Assembly (NCBI RefSeq): GCF_035046505.1
Contig: NC_089821.1
Span: forward strand, 55,088,256 to 55,152,255
Direction of reading: 5' to 3'
Origin: Tiliqua scincoides
Lineage: Eukaryota > Chordata > Lepidosauria > Squamata > Scincidae
Length of the DNA stretch: 64,000 bases
How positions within the stretch are numbered: the stretch's first letter is position 1; each line of letters starts with the position of its first letter. Below the pieces are notes generated by a model. It worked only from the letters and a program-made list of their open reading frames with translations, ran no database searches and had not been told where the DNA came from. Position numbers and translations under genes: made by a program. Shown piece after piece: positions 12,617-25,961 of the stretch.

Positions 12617-14026
12617 ATGAATCTCACATATGTCTATCTCTGTGTACTGGGGATATATTGTTGAAAGGTAGTCCCAACAAAGAACATTTTCATCCATGTT
12701 TTCCATTTTTCAAATATTTGGGAGCTATAAATAAAACCTGCAGTAGCACGTAAGTTTCATTTCTTAATGAAACTTTCCAATTTTTGAAGTTTTTGCAGAG
12801 CACTAATCACAGCAACATAAAACATTATTTTGTCACCACTTCTCAAAATGCCTTTGTATTCAGTGCATAGCTTGTAACTCACTGTGGGGAAAATAGCTTC
12901 AGGAGAAGGTAGTGGAACCAGAGGGATAGTTACAGAGATGGGTAATTGTCATCCTGCCCCCAATTTTACCTGCAATACTTCTTTATATGGCATTGCATGG
13001 AGAAGGTTCTCAGAAAACCAAACAAGGAGGAGGCATATCCCTTTCTCCTCCTCAGCCTCATATAGGGAACATCAAATTTAATGTATTTAATGCAAGAGGT
13101 CTGTGGCAACTGGCCAGTTACCAATCTGACTTAGGATGTTTGCTTCTTGGTGTGGCCAACGACAACAAAAGGCCCACCTGCAGATGGCCAAAGAAACACC
13201 ATAAGAGCTATGGTAGGAACAGAGGAAAAATCCTAAACTACTTCTAAGAAGCAAGATTTTCTTGCCCCCCAGTTGTGGGGGCAGCAAGGAAAATGCAAAA
13301 TCATTAAGAGAGCAAGGGCAAGTAAATGAGCTCAGACATCTGGGCTAGATCCCCCATGCCACATTTAAAAAGTAAAATATACTGGTTTAAACTCTATGGA
13401 AGCTTTTGTTTTGACACCACCACTCAAATTCACTATGCTCATTTGCTGTTGGTAGAAGTTTCAAGTGGTAGGAGGATAACTGTCTTGCAGCAAAATTCTT
13501 CTAGAGTTACTGCCTAACAAGTGTTAAACAAATCCAGATGGAATTCTGTTTCAAATACATATAAATACCAGAACTACATATTTATAAATATGCAATGGTC
13601 ACCACCCCTGGAACAGTTGTAACCAACTACAATTCTAGCTAGTAATCACTATGCACAAGATCTCTTAGGGAGAAATGCTTTTTGGTAATTTGAGAGTCAA
13701 ACTACATGCAATGCATTTTAACCCTAAGCAGCTAAAGGAAGCTGCAATCTCGAACAGAAGTTTGCATACAAAATAAATAAATAATAGTGGAGCCACAAGT
13801 CTCTTTTCATATCAAACTCAGTTATCTTTAAGGTGCCTTTTGCCAGATTTGGGGTGGGGGGAGATTCAAGTATTTGCACAAGAGGTCATAATTTATTTCA
13901 CGTGTTGGTGTTCTGCAACTAACACAGAAAGCCTATAAGTACATTTTAGAGTAATGCAGTGAACATTTGATTTTATTTTTGACTAGAGACAAGTTTAGGA
14001 AGAAAGTAAAACTTGAACATCTAATG

Positions 14027-14345
14027 CAGGGGTCGCTAAACTTTTTGGCCAAAGGGCCGCATCAAATATCTGGCACAGTATCGAGGGCCGGAAAAAAAAT
14101 TAAATATAAAATTCAAATACATACATTAGAGATGAAACTTAAATGAATGAATAAATGAATGGGCTCAAATGCCCAGGACTTCTCCAAGCATGAACACAGC
14201 CCAAGAAATAAAGCACACACTTAAATGAACCCCCATTCCACCACCCCACAAGCACAACTCTGGTTGTGTTTGGTCAACTGGGCCAGAGGTTCTCAGGCGA
14301 TCAGAGGCTAGCTGCGAATCGAATAGAGAGCTTGCTGCAGCTGCG
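14027..14345. mobile_element. hAT element (CAGGGGTCTCTAAAC family), right end degraded
   Basis: It begins CAGGGGTCGCTAAACTTTTT and carries the family's 'agggccgcatcaaatatctggc' block. The right third resembles the copies at 24964-25335 and 35699-36372, but its terminal inverted repeat is not found, so the right limit is approximate. Confidence 0.65.
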
Positions 14346-14827
14346 GGATCGAATGAAATGCATTGCATCTAGGCTGCGTCTAGATGTGCATCATCATTGT
14401 GCCATATTTTGCCATCTTACACAAACGAAATCCTAAATTTTGAAATGGACATCAGGGTTCCATTAAACTTCTAACTGAGGTGTGAGGGTTTCTTTTTCCC
14501 CATCCCCATTTTTGGCACCCAGAAATACTTATACATGGAAAGATCAAGGCCTGCTATACAATACAGGCTGCCAGGTGACAACTAACAGTCACACCAGTTC
14601 TCATTCCACCTTTCTGAACTGCTTGTGACAGTAAAACCTTTTTTTTGGTAGCTGTTATCATAAATCCTGTCTTCTAGCAGGTAAACTACAGGTTGTACGC
14701 TCTAGGGAGTTTTTATTTCCTTAAACGTCCTTTGATATGAACACACCTTGGTGAAACAACCACCCTTCCTTATTTTAATGGTCCATCAACCTTTTTAAAG
14801 TAAAAAAAACTCCTTCAGCCCATAAGG

Positions 14828-15391
14828 TAGCGGTTCTCAAACTCTCAGGAAGTTTGAGCCCTGCTGTAAGTCCTTGTGGGGGAGGAAGGAGACAGTGACA
14901 CGATCGCCAGAATCGCATACTGTTGAGGGGCACAGGGGTTGCTTAGACTTACCAGAGGCTGGAGCAGGCTCCCGGGGGTTCGGGGAGCCCTGCGCCAGCC
15001 TCTGCAGGGACCCCAAAAGCACACAAACTGTCAAAGTAACGATCATGACCCATTTCCAGTTTTGTGACCGAAAACCAGAAGTGGGTCTCAATCATTATTT
15101 TAAGTGTCTGTGCGCTTTTGGGGGGGGGCTGTTTTTTTGGTCACAACTGGAAATGGGTCACGATCGTTACTTTGACAGTTTGTGTGCTTTTGGGGTCCCT
15201 GCAGAGGCTGGCAGGGGGCTCCCCGCACCCCTGGGAGCCTGCTCCAGCCTCTGGTAAGTCTAAACAAGCCCCTGCACACCTCAACAGTATGCAATTCTGG
15301 TGATCGTGTCACTGTCCCGTGCCCTTTAAGGGTGCAGAGGCCAGGGTTCTCTGGTTGGGGCATCACAAACACCCCAGTTTGAGAACCACTG
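14828..15391. mobile_element. 564-base foldback hAT element
   Basis: An exact 8-base duplication CCATAAGG flanks it (14820-14827 and 15392-15399). The ends are TAGCGGTTCTCAAACT (a decayed CAGTGGTTCTCAAACT) and AGTTTGAGAACCACTG. The halves are long inverted repeats: the block around 14915-15060 (Pol II-unrelated, GC-rich, with CCAGAGGCTGGAGCAGGCTC) returns as reverse complement around 15140-15320. The short centre is G- and T-rich. Transcribed, it would form a very long hairpin. Its ORFs on both strands are by-products of the palindrome. Confidence 0.88.
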
Positions 15392-15566
15392 CCATAAGGA
15401 ATACAATGAAAGTAAAGTTGGGGAATCTTTTCTACAACCAAAAGGGTAGTTTTAAAAGGAGACATGTCACACATGAGATTTTGGTACACACTGGTCAAGA
15501 CTGGAACTCCTATCTTACATTATTTGAGACTCTAGAAAAATATTAGTCAAGTACCTCAAGTACCTA

Positions 15567-16071
15567 CAGGTTGAAACTAATTATTCTCGTAGGTTCCTTT
15601 CCAAGCACTCATGTGGATGGCAAAAAACGCACTATAGCAAATCAAATTAAAAAACCAAGTTTCTTTACTCCAGTGATTTAAAAAACAGTCCTGATGACCT
15701 TTGTGATGTAAGATAAGAGTCATTAAGAAGACAATCCATCAAACAGTCATCCTCCAAGAGCTTACAAAGGCGCTGCACTCAGCCCCTCCCTTCACCAATG
15801 CAAAATGATCACCTTTCTTTCACATGCTCAGGGGCAAGGGAGGGGTCCGCTGGAGAGAGAAGGACTGATGGATTGCCAGCCAGCTGCCCTCTCTCTCCCC
15901 CTCTCATTAAAGAGGCTATTGTTAAAGGACTGTTCAGTTTTTTAAACTGATTTTAAAGGGATGCATTTTCGCCTTCTCCAGGGATCAGCACATTCCTTCT
16001 CATTTGCAGGGGCAATTCGTATTGAGTCAAATTCGTGTATAAAAAATCCGTGTATAAATAGACTGGACCTG
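15567..16071. mobile_element. Tigger/pogo-like MITE, copy 2
   Basis: TA precedes CAGGTTGAAACTAATTATTC and follows CTGGACCTG. The body is homologous throughout to 5295-5753 and 33857-34346, including the 'cagcccctcccttcaccaatg' and ATCCGTGTATAAA blocks. It is the longest of the three copies. Confidence 0.78.
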
Positions 16072-17589
16072 TATTCCCTTTCTGGAATCTATGTTGAAAA
16101 AAGACTGCTGTGTATGGAAGCTATCAGAATTCATACTTCTGTACAGTACTAGATTCCTTTCCATCTGAAAATGCAAACATGCTTACCTAACAACTATTTG
16201 AAAGGACTCTTTTATTCCTATGTCAAAAATCAAAATGTAAAACCAACTTTTAAAATTCCTTTTTATCATGTTGCCTGTGTTCCTTATGTTTTACTATCTG
16301 TATATATTCAAATATACTTTCCTATACTTACAAACTCTAAACTTATGCCAATCTGCAATTCCAGCTCAATCCCCAACCCATGTTTAGTCCTAGGCAGAGG
16401 ATCTGCTCAGACACCATTTCTCTGAAAGATGACTGGAATTGGGTTTCTGGCTCACATGCTCCCCCCCCCCATACCACAGTTACAATTCAGAAGGTAAACT
16501 ACTGCAGCTGATTTCAGAAATAGATTCTACAGATAAACACTAGGAAGAATTTCATATAGCAATTGCAAAGGCTTTTCAGAACTGGAAAATGTAGACTATG
16601 GGGATCGCCTCTCTCCTGTCTTTGAAGAGGTTTTTGAAGAAGAGATTGGCAGATGATATCTTGCTCTCTGCGTTGGTGGGTGGTGTGGAGAAATCAGATC
16701 CAAGCCTAGGAAATTCCATGAAGAAACCCTACTGAATGGCCACAGTCTGGACAGCTATAGACAGAGACTCAGGGTCGAAGCGAATGAGGGTTTGGCCTTG
16801 GAAATACACCCCAAGCTATGGCTGGCTGCATGAGAGTTCCTGTATATGCAAGACAGACTTGGTGTCTCTCACACAGCCTTCATTGCCTTTTTTCTACGGT
16901 TTTCCCAGCCAAAGATTTATTGCTTCCAGGAAAGAACAGTGACAGCTCTCCTGTTTCTCTCCCCTCCCCATACACAGTTAATTAGAAAGGAATTCCTAGC
17001 TTTTGAGTACTGTGAAAGTTGGGAAAGAAAATAAACGGGGGGGGGGGGTAGTTCTCCACAGATCATCTTGGGCAAAGTTTTGAGTAAGACTGGCTCTCCA
17101 TATTGTTGCTGTCTACTGAATGAAAGCTTGGAAAACTAATTATTAGAACAAACTACGAAACAGTTTAGCGAATGCTCAGCTTTGAATGATGAAAACTCAT
17201 CCTCCCCAATAAGCCCCTCTCCAAAGTTAAAGTTCTTCAGTGGGACAAGAATTTCTGCTTACCAACGCATTGCCAGGTTATCCATCAGGAATCTTCAAAT
17301 GTGTGTTCTGGGGAGGAAGGAAAAAATGGCACTCCTTACCAGGGATGGGAACCCGAGTCAGGTGACTTGAGTCCAAGTCGCAAAAATGTATTTTTGCCAA
17401 CACGTGTATACTCGAGTCACATGCATCAATGACTCTGGCTCTGACTTGAGTCTGACATCATTGACTTGCAAATGAGTCCCAACATGTGCAGACTCAAGTC
17501 TGCCTGTATCTGGGTATTGTCTGCTTACTTTTTTTGCAATGTGAAAGACCTTAGGATATGGAGGTCCTCAGCTTTCATGATTATATAAG

Positions 17590-18048
17590 CTCTCTCACAT
17601 GTGTGGCAACAGGGTCTTCTCCATTGTGGCACCATTTTTGTGGAACTTGCTACCGGAAAATCTAAGATCCGCCTCTTCAGTGAGGTTTTAATACATCTTT
17701 ATTAAGATGTACTTGAGAATAGCTCCCTCTCTTGAGACTTTTCGGCGAGGCCTGAAGACCTTGCTGTTTAACCAAGCCTTCTGACTTCATGGCCTTTTTA
17801 ACATCTTTTATACATCTTTTAGTTGCTTTTTTACAGGCCTGATTCCTCTAAGAACTGCTGTTTTATGCTCTTTTATTCTGATTTTTATCTGACTACTGTT
17901 TTTATGGGTTCTGCCAATGTGTTTTTAATATGTTTTTATCTGTTGTGAAATTATGTTTTAATCTGTTTTAATATGTTGTTAGCCGCCCTGGGTCCCTTTG
18001 GGGAGAAGGGCGGGATAGAAATAAAGTTTTATTATTATTATTATTAAC
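17590..18048 (+). mobile_element. L2-type LINE 3' end
   Basis: The left part encodes an RVFSIVAPFLWNLLPENLR-like segment, close to the C-terminus of L2 ORF2 (VAPRLWNSLP-type motif). It is followed by a 3' UTR ending GCCGCCCTGGGTCCC ... GGGCGGGATAGAAATAAAG and a (TTA)n tail at 18031-18046, as in reptile L2 elements. It is 5'-truncated and has stop codons. Confidence 0.8.
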
Positions 18049-20199
18049 ACCAGTTTTTTGAGTTGGGCAAGGGTGGGATATACCTGGATGCTTTCATATG
18101 GCCCATTTCTTTTATCATGTATCTGCATGCTTTTCGCTGCCTCAGTATCTTTAGCTTGTTGTGTGCTGCTTTGCTACCATAAGGGTTTTTATTCAAATGT
18201 TGCTACCATCTGTTGCTCTGGCTTCTTAAGTATGTTTTGGATTTTAAATTTGTTTTAACTTTGTATGCTATAAACATATCTCTTATAACTTTGGATTTTA
18301 AATCAATTTTTATTGAGTACTGTAAGCCACCTTCAACTTTTAGCAAGGCAGATTACAAATGTTTTAAACAAACATTGCTTAAGCCAATATTCACCTATGG
18401 GAACAGGGGAAGGGGAAAAAGGCCAAGTAATCACTGCAGATACTTGGTGAGGAGCACAACATGGCCCCTTCTGCTGTTTCAGTCTTACTTGGAGGCCGCA
18501 ATCCAGATTCTATCTTCAAAAACGTTTTTAATGTTAAGAGATCTTTCGACATGAAGAGGGAAATGCCAAGAGGTAACTTGGCCCACTTGAACAATTTATT
18601 TATCTCCATAAGCATGTAATAAACAAACCACAGCTTCCCTATAGAGCAGTTTTATTTAAGACACAGTAAATACACCGAATCGCACAGCTCCAAATTTCCC
18701 TTAACTCACAATTGCTCTATTAGTCCGAACATACAATCAAGCAGACCTCACTACTCCATAGGAGATCAGATTCTTAGGCTACTGGGAGGCAGACCCCTAG
18801 TCAAGCAATGCCTGAGGGGCAGTAAGTCAAAGGGATGCCTCCTGGACCCAATGGTGTATTCTGCCAATTTGCCTTAGGCCTGGTTGCCTTTTTGTGAGCA
18901 GTGTCTACCCTTTGGATAGGTCTACACCACAAGTTTCTGTAAGATAGCTGCTATCCTTCTGATAAATCAATTATATAATGTTCATATGTCCACATTTGGC
19001 TGGCCATATATTAGCAGAAGATAAATACATTCAAAAACACCTTCTGGGAAATCCTTGAAAAACTGCTACATTTTCACAATATGCTCTTAAATAAACGAAA
19101 CCTCCCCAGGTTACAAGTCCTGATTATTCTGCATGCAAGCTACAAACCCTAGCATGGTAACTACAGAAATGAAAGTTAAGTTTCAGATCTACCCAAACTT
19201 TTATTATATGGGATGGGGGGGCAGAGAAGGAGAAAGTTACCAGGTCCAACAGCAGCAATTATTGGACTGGCAGCAAGACCGGGCTTCTTGTATACAGTCT
19301 CAACATTTTCTGTACTTGAAATCTGAAGACACCTTTCACAGTGAACACAATTGCAGCCAAAAAAAATACATGCTGAAGAAGAGATAGTAATTGCATATTG
19401 TTAGTGAAAAGACTGCCAGATATTGATGTGAACAAGAACAAAATAATGCATTGTCACCATGGGAGGTCCAAGAACAGGCTGAGCTGGAAAAACAGCAACA
19501 AGTTCTTTAAAGCACGTAGAACCTAATTTAGACATAAATACATCCCAATCATACTCGTGCTTATTTCACTTATTTTTCAACAGGACATATCCGAACAAAC
19601 ATGTTCAAGATTGTAAACTTCAGCCTCTTCGGTCTGCTCCAAGGGTAGGCTTATCTTCTAAAAGGCAGTTCAGGCTGTAAGATTATTTCACAAAATGGGT
19701 TTTTCCTCACAGGATGTTAAAGCTTAGCAAGATGGCTTTAGTATTCTTGGTCACATGGCATCATGTTTATACAGAAAGTAGCCTTTAATTTCCACAAGTC
19801 AGACCAAGTTCTTCTACTTAAGAACTTCATCTTGATTAAAGGCTACAATACAAAATTGCTGCATCACTTGGCAAGTTATCCCAGTGGCTAATTACTTCCA
19901 CTACACAAGGATGTCTTATCTAGCTTCAAATGAGAAACACTAACCCAGAAGCAAGATCTAAGCATTTCTTGCTGATGAGAGGCTTTCCTCCTCTATAATC
20001 ATCAAGATGTTTTTTAGCCCTCTCTTTAAGAGATTGGTTTACATGACCATTTTCAACATGGCTGTTAACTCAAGCTCCAGTCTAAGTTTATTGTGTTTGA
20101 GTTCCTTGCTAAAACTACCACTTCCTTCCAATCCACATCGTCACTTGAACCTCTCTAGAATTAAAAAATGAAGAAAGATGGCTTGATGAACAGTACTGC

Positions 20200-20425
20200 C
20201 ATATTTATTTTTCATATTTTTATACTGCCCTACCTCTAAGGAGCTCAGGGTAGTATAAATAAGTCATCTGCCCCTTTTGTCCTCACAACAACCCTGTGAG
20301 ATAGGCGAGATGGAGTGTGACTGGCCCAAGGTCACCCAGGAAGTTTCATGGCTGAGAGATTTGAACCTGGATCTTCCAGGTCCAAGCCCAACTCCTGAAC
20401 CACTACCTCATCCTGGCTACCATAC
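20200..20425 (-). mobile_element. MIR-type CORE-SINE
   Basis: On the minus strand the copy reads from a tRNA-like head (GTAGTGGTTCAGGAG, with B-box-like GGTTCAAATC at 20358-20367) through the conserved CORE (GGGTGACCTTGGGCCAGTC, then CTCACAGGGTTGTTGTGAGG). This matches the MIR consensus plan. A further L2-type tail follows on the right. Confidence 0.82.
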
Positions 20426-23046
20426 CAGGTGAGCTGCCTTGAGTCCCCTCTGAGGGAGAAAGGCAGGATAGAAATTAATTTAATTAAATAAAATGGCTTC
20501 CAATCCCTCCATTCTGAATGAATGCGCTTGTAGGAGTGGTTTTTTGCCCATTCAGTATTGCGCCCTGCCTTGCTGGCCAAGCACTTTTAGCACCCCATTT
20601 AGAGGGGTTTGCCAAGACAGTTCACGCAAATAAAATAGCAAACACTCTTGTGCTCCTGTAAGTTAGTTATGTTGTTTCAGTATTCGCTGGAGGTTTAACA
20701 GCTTTTGGAGACAGTTCACACATCTACTGCAAATGAGTGAATACGAGACAGGAAACACAGGCTGAAACACAGGAGTAAACCTCAATGGGAATAAGTAAGT
20801 TCACTTCTGTTTGCACTCTTCTTTGGGGCAGTACTGTATTTATGAAGGGGCACTGGCAGCCATGTAAATAAACTGGCAAGACTTACAGTACACGCCACTC
20901 ACAGCACAAGTTTTTAGCAAATGTTAAAAAAACTATACACTGCCTAATTAAGCCACAACTTTATGTAACTACAGTATGTGCCAACCATTCACAGAATAGC
21001 ACATGTTGATCTGTACATTTAGGTCTACAGTACATCTACTTGACTTTTAATTGCATCTTGAGAAAACCCACATTACATTCCAGTGGCAAGATTAAGGAAT
21101 TAACTTTTAATGCACTGCACCAGACTAGAGAAAAAAGATAGATGCAGCAGACACAGAATCACAGCTGCAATTCTGATGCTTGTTCAGCTGACACAGCATA
21201 AGCATCTTGAAATATTATGGGGAAGGAGTTAAACTAAATAGTTTACTTCTACCCCACTCATCAGTAGCAACAAACTTTTAAAATACCGAGAAGTTTAAAA
21301 TCCTGACACTATTGTCCTTGGCAGTCAGAGGCCATTTTGGCAAATTCATGCTGGGATGAAGAGGACGCAAGAGTTGTCCCACAAGGAACTGTTTGGATTA
21401 CACATTCTGCACACAGAGAGCGCTTTGGCCAGCATTCAGCTTTGGAAACTGAAGGGCAAACTCCTTCAGACACTAAACATAATCCATTCCTTCCACACTG
21501 TAGACTTCGCGTAGCAGAAGGCCTGACACACAACCAGAGTATAAGAACTGATCTCATCTACTGGAAACAGCAATAGCAGCTGCAAAAAATATAATAATGT
21601 GAAACTTTAGTTTGCAGGCTTGCATCCACACACTCATTTTCAAATATAGCTGCAGGTGATTGTATCAACATTTATCTCCTGATCAGACACAGCTACCCAT
21701 TTTGCATTTTTTCTAGAAAACTATTCTTAAGAGACATTGGGGGGGTGGGGGTGGAAGAGACAGAACTATATATGTTTGAAATTTGTGTCCCAGCTAAGAA
21801 AGAGATTGGAAATTAACATATCCTGTATCTCACAAAGCTGGCATAAATCATACTAATTATGCATCCCACCATTATGTAATCATCTGAAAAATGTGGTGCA
21901 ACTACTTAAAGTCACTTCAGCTAAGACTGGGAACATCCCTATTGAGCCACCAATTCCCATACAAGGCACCTAAGGATTGCAGTAATTTATTTAGAAAGAT
22001 CTAAAAGAATGACTTGGACCGAGGACCACTTGGATGTTAATTTACACATAAACTAACAGAACAAGGAAGTTTCACATAAAACATCAGCAGCATGAAGACG
22101 CCGTCTTAAAACTTTTAAGGTGAAATTTAAGGGAACAAAAACAGTCTGGCAAACTCTGCCTAGAATGCAAAACACCCAACAACATGAAGTGAATCATGCC
22201 ATCATTCAACATGGCATACATACACTATAGATTTTATTAGACTGACTTCACCCATTGCATATCACTGCTAAAGGACTATGGCAATCTATTCTATAACTAA
22301 GCAAAGGCCAACCAGCAGTCTTTGGGTTGTTCAGACATACATACTTTCCAAACACTGCTTTGTTACAGCACATGTGATGGTCCGACATTCTGACCAATGG
22401 GAAGAGTGCATTCTAGGGCAACCAGCACCCATTCCTATCTGATCAATGATGACTGCAGTAGTGCTGTTTCATGCAGTGCTTGACTTTCTGGGAACATATC
22501 CCTTGTGCTATTCAAGGTATTGCTGCATATCTGGTCTACAAAACAAGTACACCTTACCCTAGAGGTCCTACTAGATTTTATTAAGTTTTGGAGAAAGATT
22601 TGCCCACACTTACAAGGAAAAACAATTTTGTCCCCTAGGGTAGTATATAAAACAAAAATATTCCAAATTTTGTATACAATTGTTCATAAACATTGTTTTG
22701 ATTTTGTATGCAATGCCCCATGATTGTGGTGCTGGCTTAGTACAGGACCTGGTTACCTGCAAAGAGGTTAGATTGAAAGGAGGAATACACACACAGTTCT
22801 TGCCATTGTACTGATGCTTAGAGAACAGAGCGCATCCCCAAGAATACACCAGCTGGCCATCTCTGAAGCAGCCTATGCCTGCTGATCAAACATGTATGCT
22901 ACGTGATGAAAACGTGGATTCAAGGGCATTGGCCTTTCCACTGATGGAACAAAGTGAATTTTCCAAAACCTGTCAGGGCAAGATCCTTAACTAGAGCAAC
23001 TGCCCCACTTCAACCCAGCAGTGTCTTTTTGCTGGGGTTCTTCAGG

Positions 23047-23175
23047 ATTTTTTTTTTTTTTTAGATTGTGAGCCCTTATGGGACAGAGAGTCATTAGACA
23101 TTTTCTCTGTAAACTGCTTTGTGAACATTCTTTCAATGAAAAGCGATACACACATTCTAATAATAATAATGATAA
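23047..23175 (+). mobile_element. LINE/SINE 3' tail fragment
   Basis: A poly-T run is followed by TTAGATTGTGAGCCC, then TCTCTGTAAACTGCTTTGTG, and a (TAA)n-like end at about 23158-23170. I recognise this as a common reptile L2/CR1-related 3' end. Its family is not certain. Confidence 0.6.
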
Positions 23176-23814
23176 CTAACAATGCCGTAAGGGTCCCTGG
23201 TGTAAATTAGGAAGTGGTCAGAAAGGCAAAATGAATGCAAAAGAGAAACTAATTGTTCAATCTGAATCCTAACACACAGTACATGGAAATAATTCAACTG
23301 AAAAGCACCTGACCTTCCACATAAGAATAGTTAGGACCACAGCCAAAGTTACAACTGCACTGGCAATCTTCAACACGTTACTGGGACATCTGTGACAGAT
23401 TTATAACATACAGCGGAAAGACCAGACCGAGAACACTTGGGCAATGTTTTATCCATGAGGGAAGCAATTTATTCACTCAAAACTCAACAGCACATGCTAT
23501 TTATCTGGAAACAAGGTTTCTGATACAAACACACACCATGTGGGAGAAACACACAGAAAATAAGTTTTATTCTTCTAACAATTATTTAATCAATCATTTG
23601 TGAACCTTAACCTGTAGATTCCTTTATTTCTTTGACTATGTTGAAACTCGTGGTTAAAGCCACCGAAAGCAGAATTGCTCAGTGCCTTTTCACAGCACTC
23701 AACACAGAGCTCTGGCTGGCACTTGTGGTTGAATACCTCTACCTGCATTTGCAGTTACTCATAACAAGCACAAATAGAACTTTGAGAACAGTTGACTTTG
23801 TGATAGGATGGGAG

Positions 23815-23995
23815 CATAAGAACCTAAGAACAGCCCCACTGGATCAGGCCATAGGCCCATCTAGTCCAGCTTCCTGTATCTCACAGCGGCCCACCAAATG
23901 CCCCAGGGAGCACACCAGATAACAAGAGACCTGCAGCCTGGTGCCCTCCCTTGCATCTGGCATTCTGACACAGACCATTTCTAAAACCAGGATGC
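23815..23995 (-). mobile_element. CR1-type LINE 3' fragment
   Basis: It is the same sequence as the 3' UTR of the longer copy at 37440-38130, with the 3' terminus (TTCTTATGTTCTTATG-like on the minus strand) at the left. The block around ACTGGATCAGGCCATAGGCC is nearly identical in all three window copies. It has no coding remnant. Confidence 0.8.
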
Positions 23996-24279
23996 CTGAT
24001 GTCACAGGCCTGAAAAAGTTCATCCTGTTCATAAAGGATGTTTTATTTGTCTTTATTGGCCCAGTACAGACTACATTCCTGAGCTCTTCAGGGAACGTCC
24101 CACCAGCTTGTTTGCACAAACTGTGGCTTAGAGGTAGCAATCGCAAATCTTAAGTATTGGTGCAGACATTAACACTGCACCATAGCTAGCTGCGACAAGG
24201 GAAGGGGGAAAGCCCATTCATGAGGCAATGGCCTCAGGTGGTAGACTAGCAGGGGTCACCATTTCTATCTGTGCCCACC

Positions 24280-24465
24280 ATCTGACTACTACTCATCACC
24301 ACGCACTCCTTGGATTCAAAATAGAAGAGAGGAACAGAGCAGAAGGAGAGCAGCACATCAGACCACCCACCATTAGCCTACCACTCTTCTCTCCTCCATA
24401 CTTCTGCTCCATTCCTTTCTTCTATTTTGAATCCAAGGAGCACATGACAATGAGCAGTGGAGGCA
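24280..24465. repeat. Inverted repeat (foldback MITE-like)
   Basis: The arm at 24306-24353 (CTCCTTGGATTCAAAATAGA...) returns as reverse complement at 24391-24440, and weaker pairing continues outward. The centre is about 40 bases. Ends and target duplication are not clear, so the element family is unknown. It lies between two CR1 fragments. Confidence 0.75.
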
Positions 24466-24593
24466 GACTGGGATGACAGCCTGTGCGCCTTGGTGTGCTG
24501 CCAGGCAAAGGGGTAGTGGTACACGATACCCCACCTCAGGTGTCAGCAAATCTTGGGACAGAACGTAAAGGGAAGGAGAAATTCAAGGATCTG

Positions 24594-24800
24594 CATAAGA
24601 ACATAAGAACAGCCCCACTGGATCAGGCCATAGGCCCATCTAGTCCAGCTTCCTGTATCTCACAGCGGCCCACCAAATGCCCCAGGGAGCACACCAGATA
24701 ACCTCATCCTGGTGCCCTCCCTTGCATCTGGCATTCTGACATAACCCATTTCTAAAATCAGGAGGTTGCGCATACACATCATGGCTTGCACCCCATAATG
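24594..24800 (-). mobile_element. CR1-type LINE 3' fragment, second copy
   Basis: It is nearly identical to the copy 780 bases to the left, has the same orientation and the same 3' terminal CATAAGAACATAAGAAC repeats at its left edge, and extends further into the 3' UTR. Confidence 0.8.
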
Positions 24801-24963
24801 GAGAGAGAAGAGTCACACAAGCATATTTTCTAATGTAAGGTACAGGACAGGGAAGCTCCTTTGAAAGGTACTCAATCCCTCAATTTCTCTGCCCAAGCTC
24901 AACAAAGCTCCTCATTTTATGCAAGCCTTCTCCGCCAACACACAGGCGGAGCATGGCCTAGGG

Positions 24964-25335
24964 CAGGGGGTCTCTAAACTTTTAGGCCAGAGGGCCCAAT
25001 CAAACATCTGACATGGTGTCAAGGGTCGGAAAAGTAAATAAATCTTAAATATAAAATTTAAATAAATACATTAGAGAGCCTGAGAAAGCCTAATGCCTTC
25101 AGACAACCCAAAAACATCACTTCTGGTTTTTCAGGAAAACCAGGAAGTGATGCTTTTAGGCCTTTAGAAGGCATTCTGAGGGGAGGCGCATGGCCTCTCC
25201 AGCCCTCAGAACACCCTCCAGACTCAAATGGAGCATAGCTCTGCACATTCGGTTGAGCAGACCAGAGGTTTGCAGGGGATCAGAGGTCTGCCGCGGGCCG
25301 CATCTGGCCCCTGGGCCTGGGTTTGGACACCACTG
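24964..25335. mobile_element. hAT element (CAGGGGTCTCTAAAC family)
   Basis: It begins CAGGGGGTCTCTAAAC and ends TTTGGACACCACTG. The flanks GCCTAGGG-like and GCTTAGAG are a decayed 8-base duplication. The interior matches 35699-36372 without the extra nested element found there. Confidence 0.75.
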
Positions 25336-25961
25336 GCTTAGAGGGGAGACTTCAAATATATACTCTACCTCAACTCACTCATTGGAGGAGTTTTGGTCAA
25401 CCAAGCTCTGTAAAGCTCTCTTGCTTCCAAAGGCTTGGACATTCCCTTGGAGAAACGCCTGTGGGACTGCAGAGTTCTCAGTAGTCTTAAAATCAGCCTT
25501 CAGTGCACTTGTACAACTCCCTATGTGCTGTGCTGCTGGAAAATTACCAAAACCAGATGAACATCTCCTATTTTTGTGCCATCCGTCTAGCTGCTTGATC
25601 AAAAGTTTGTCCCTTCATTGACCATGCAAAACTTGACATGAAAAATTTGACTCAACTTTGATTTAGATATATATGTGCGAAACACATGCTTAAGATATCT
25701 GACAAGAAAGGAAAGCAGTAACTATTTTTTTAAAACAGAAAACCCACAAACAGGTGTCAATGTGCTGAAACTATAAGAGAACCTAATTTAAAGAGATTGT
25801 ACAGTCATATTGATTCTCAATAAACTTCAGTCTTAATGATATACAAAGAAAAACTATCTTTGCAACTGATAGAACATTCCATTCTGTTGATGGAACAAAA
25901 CAAGTGTACTTATTCCCAAGGACTGATTTAATATTTTATCAGTTTTCAGTACTTAAATAAG

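Noticed and set aside
14874-15498. Overlapping ORFs of about 130 codons on both strands
   Set aside because: They are produced by the long palindrome of the foldback hAT, which reads the same on both strands.
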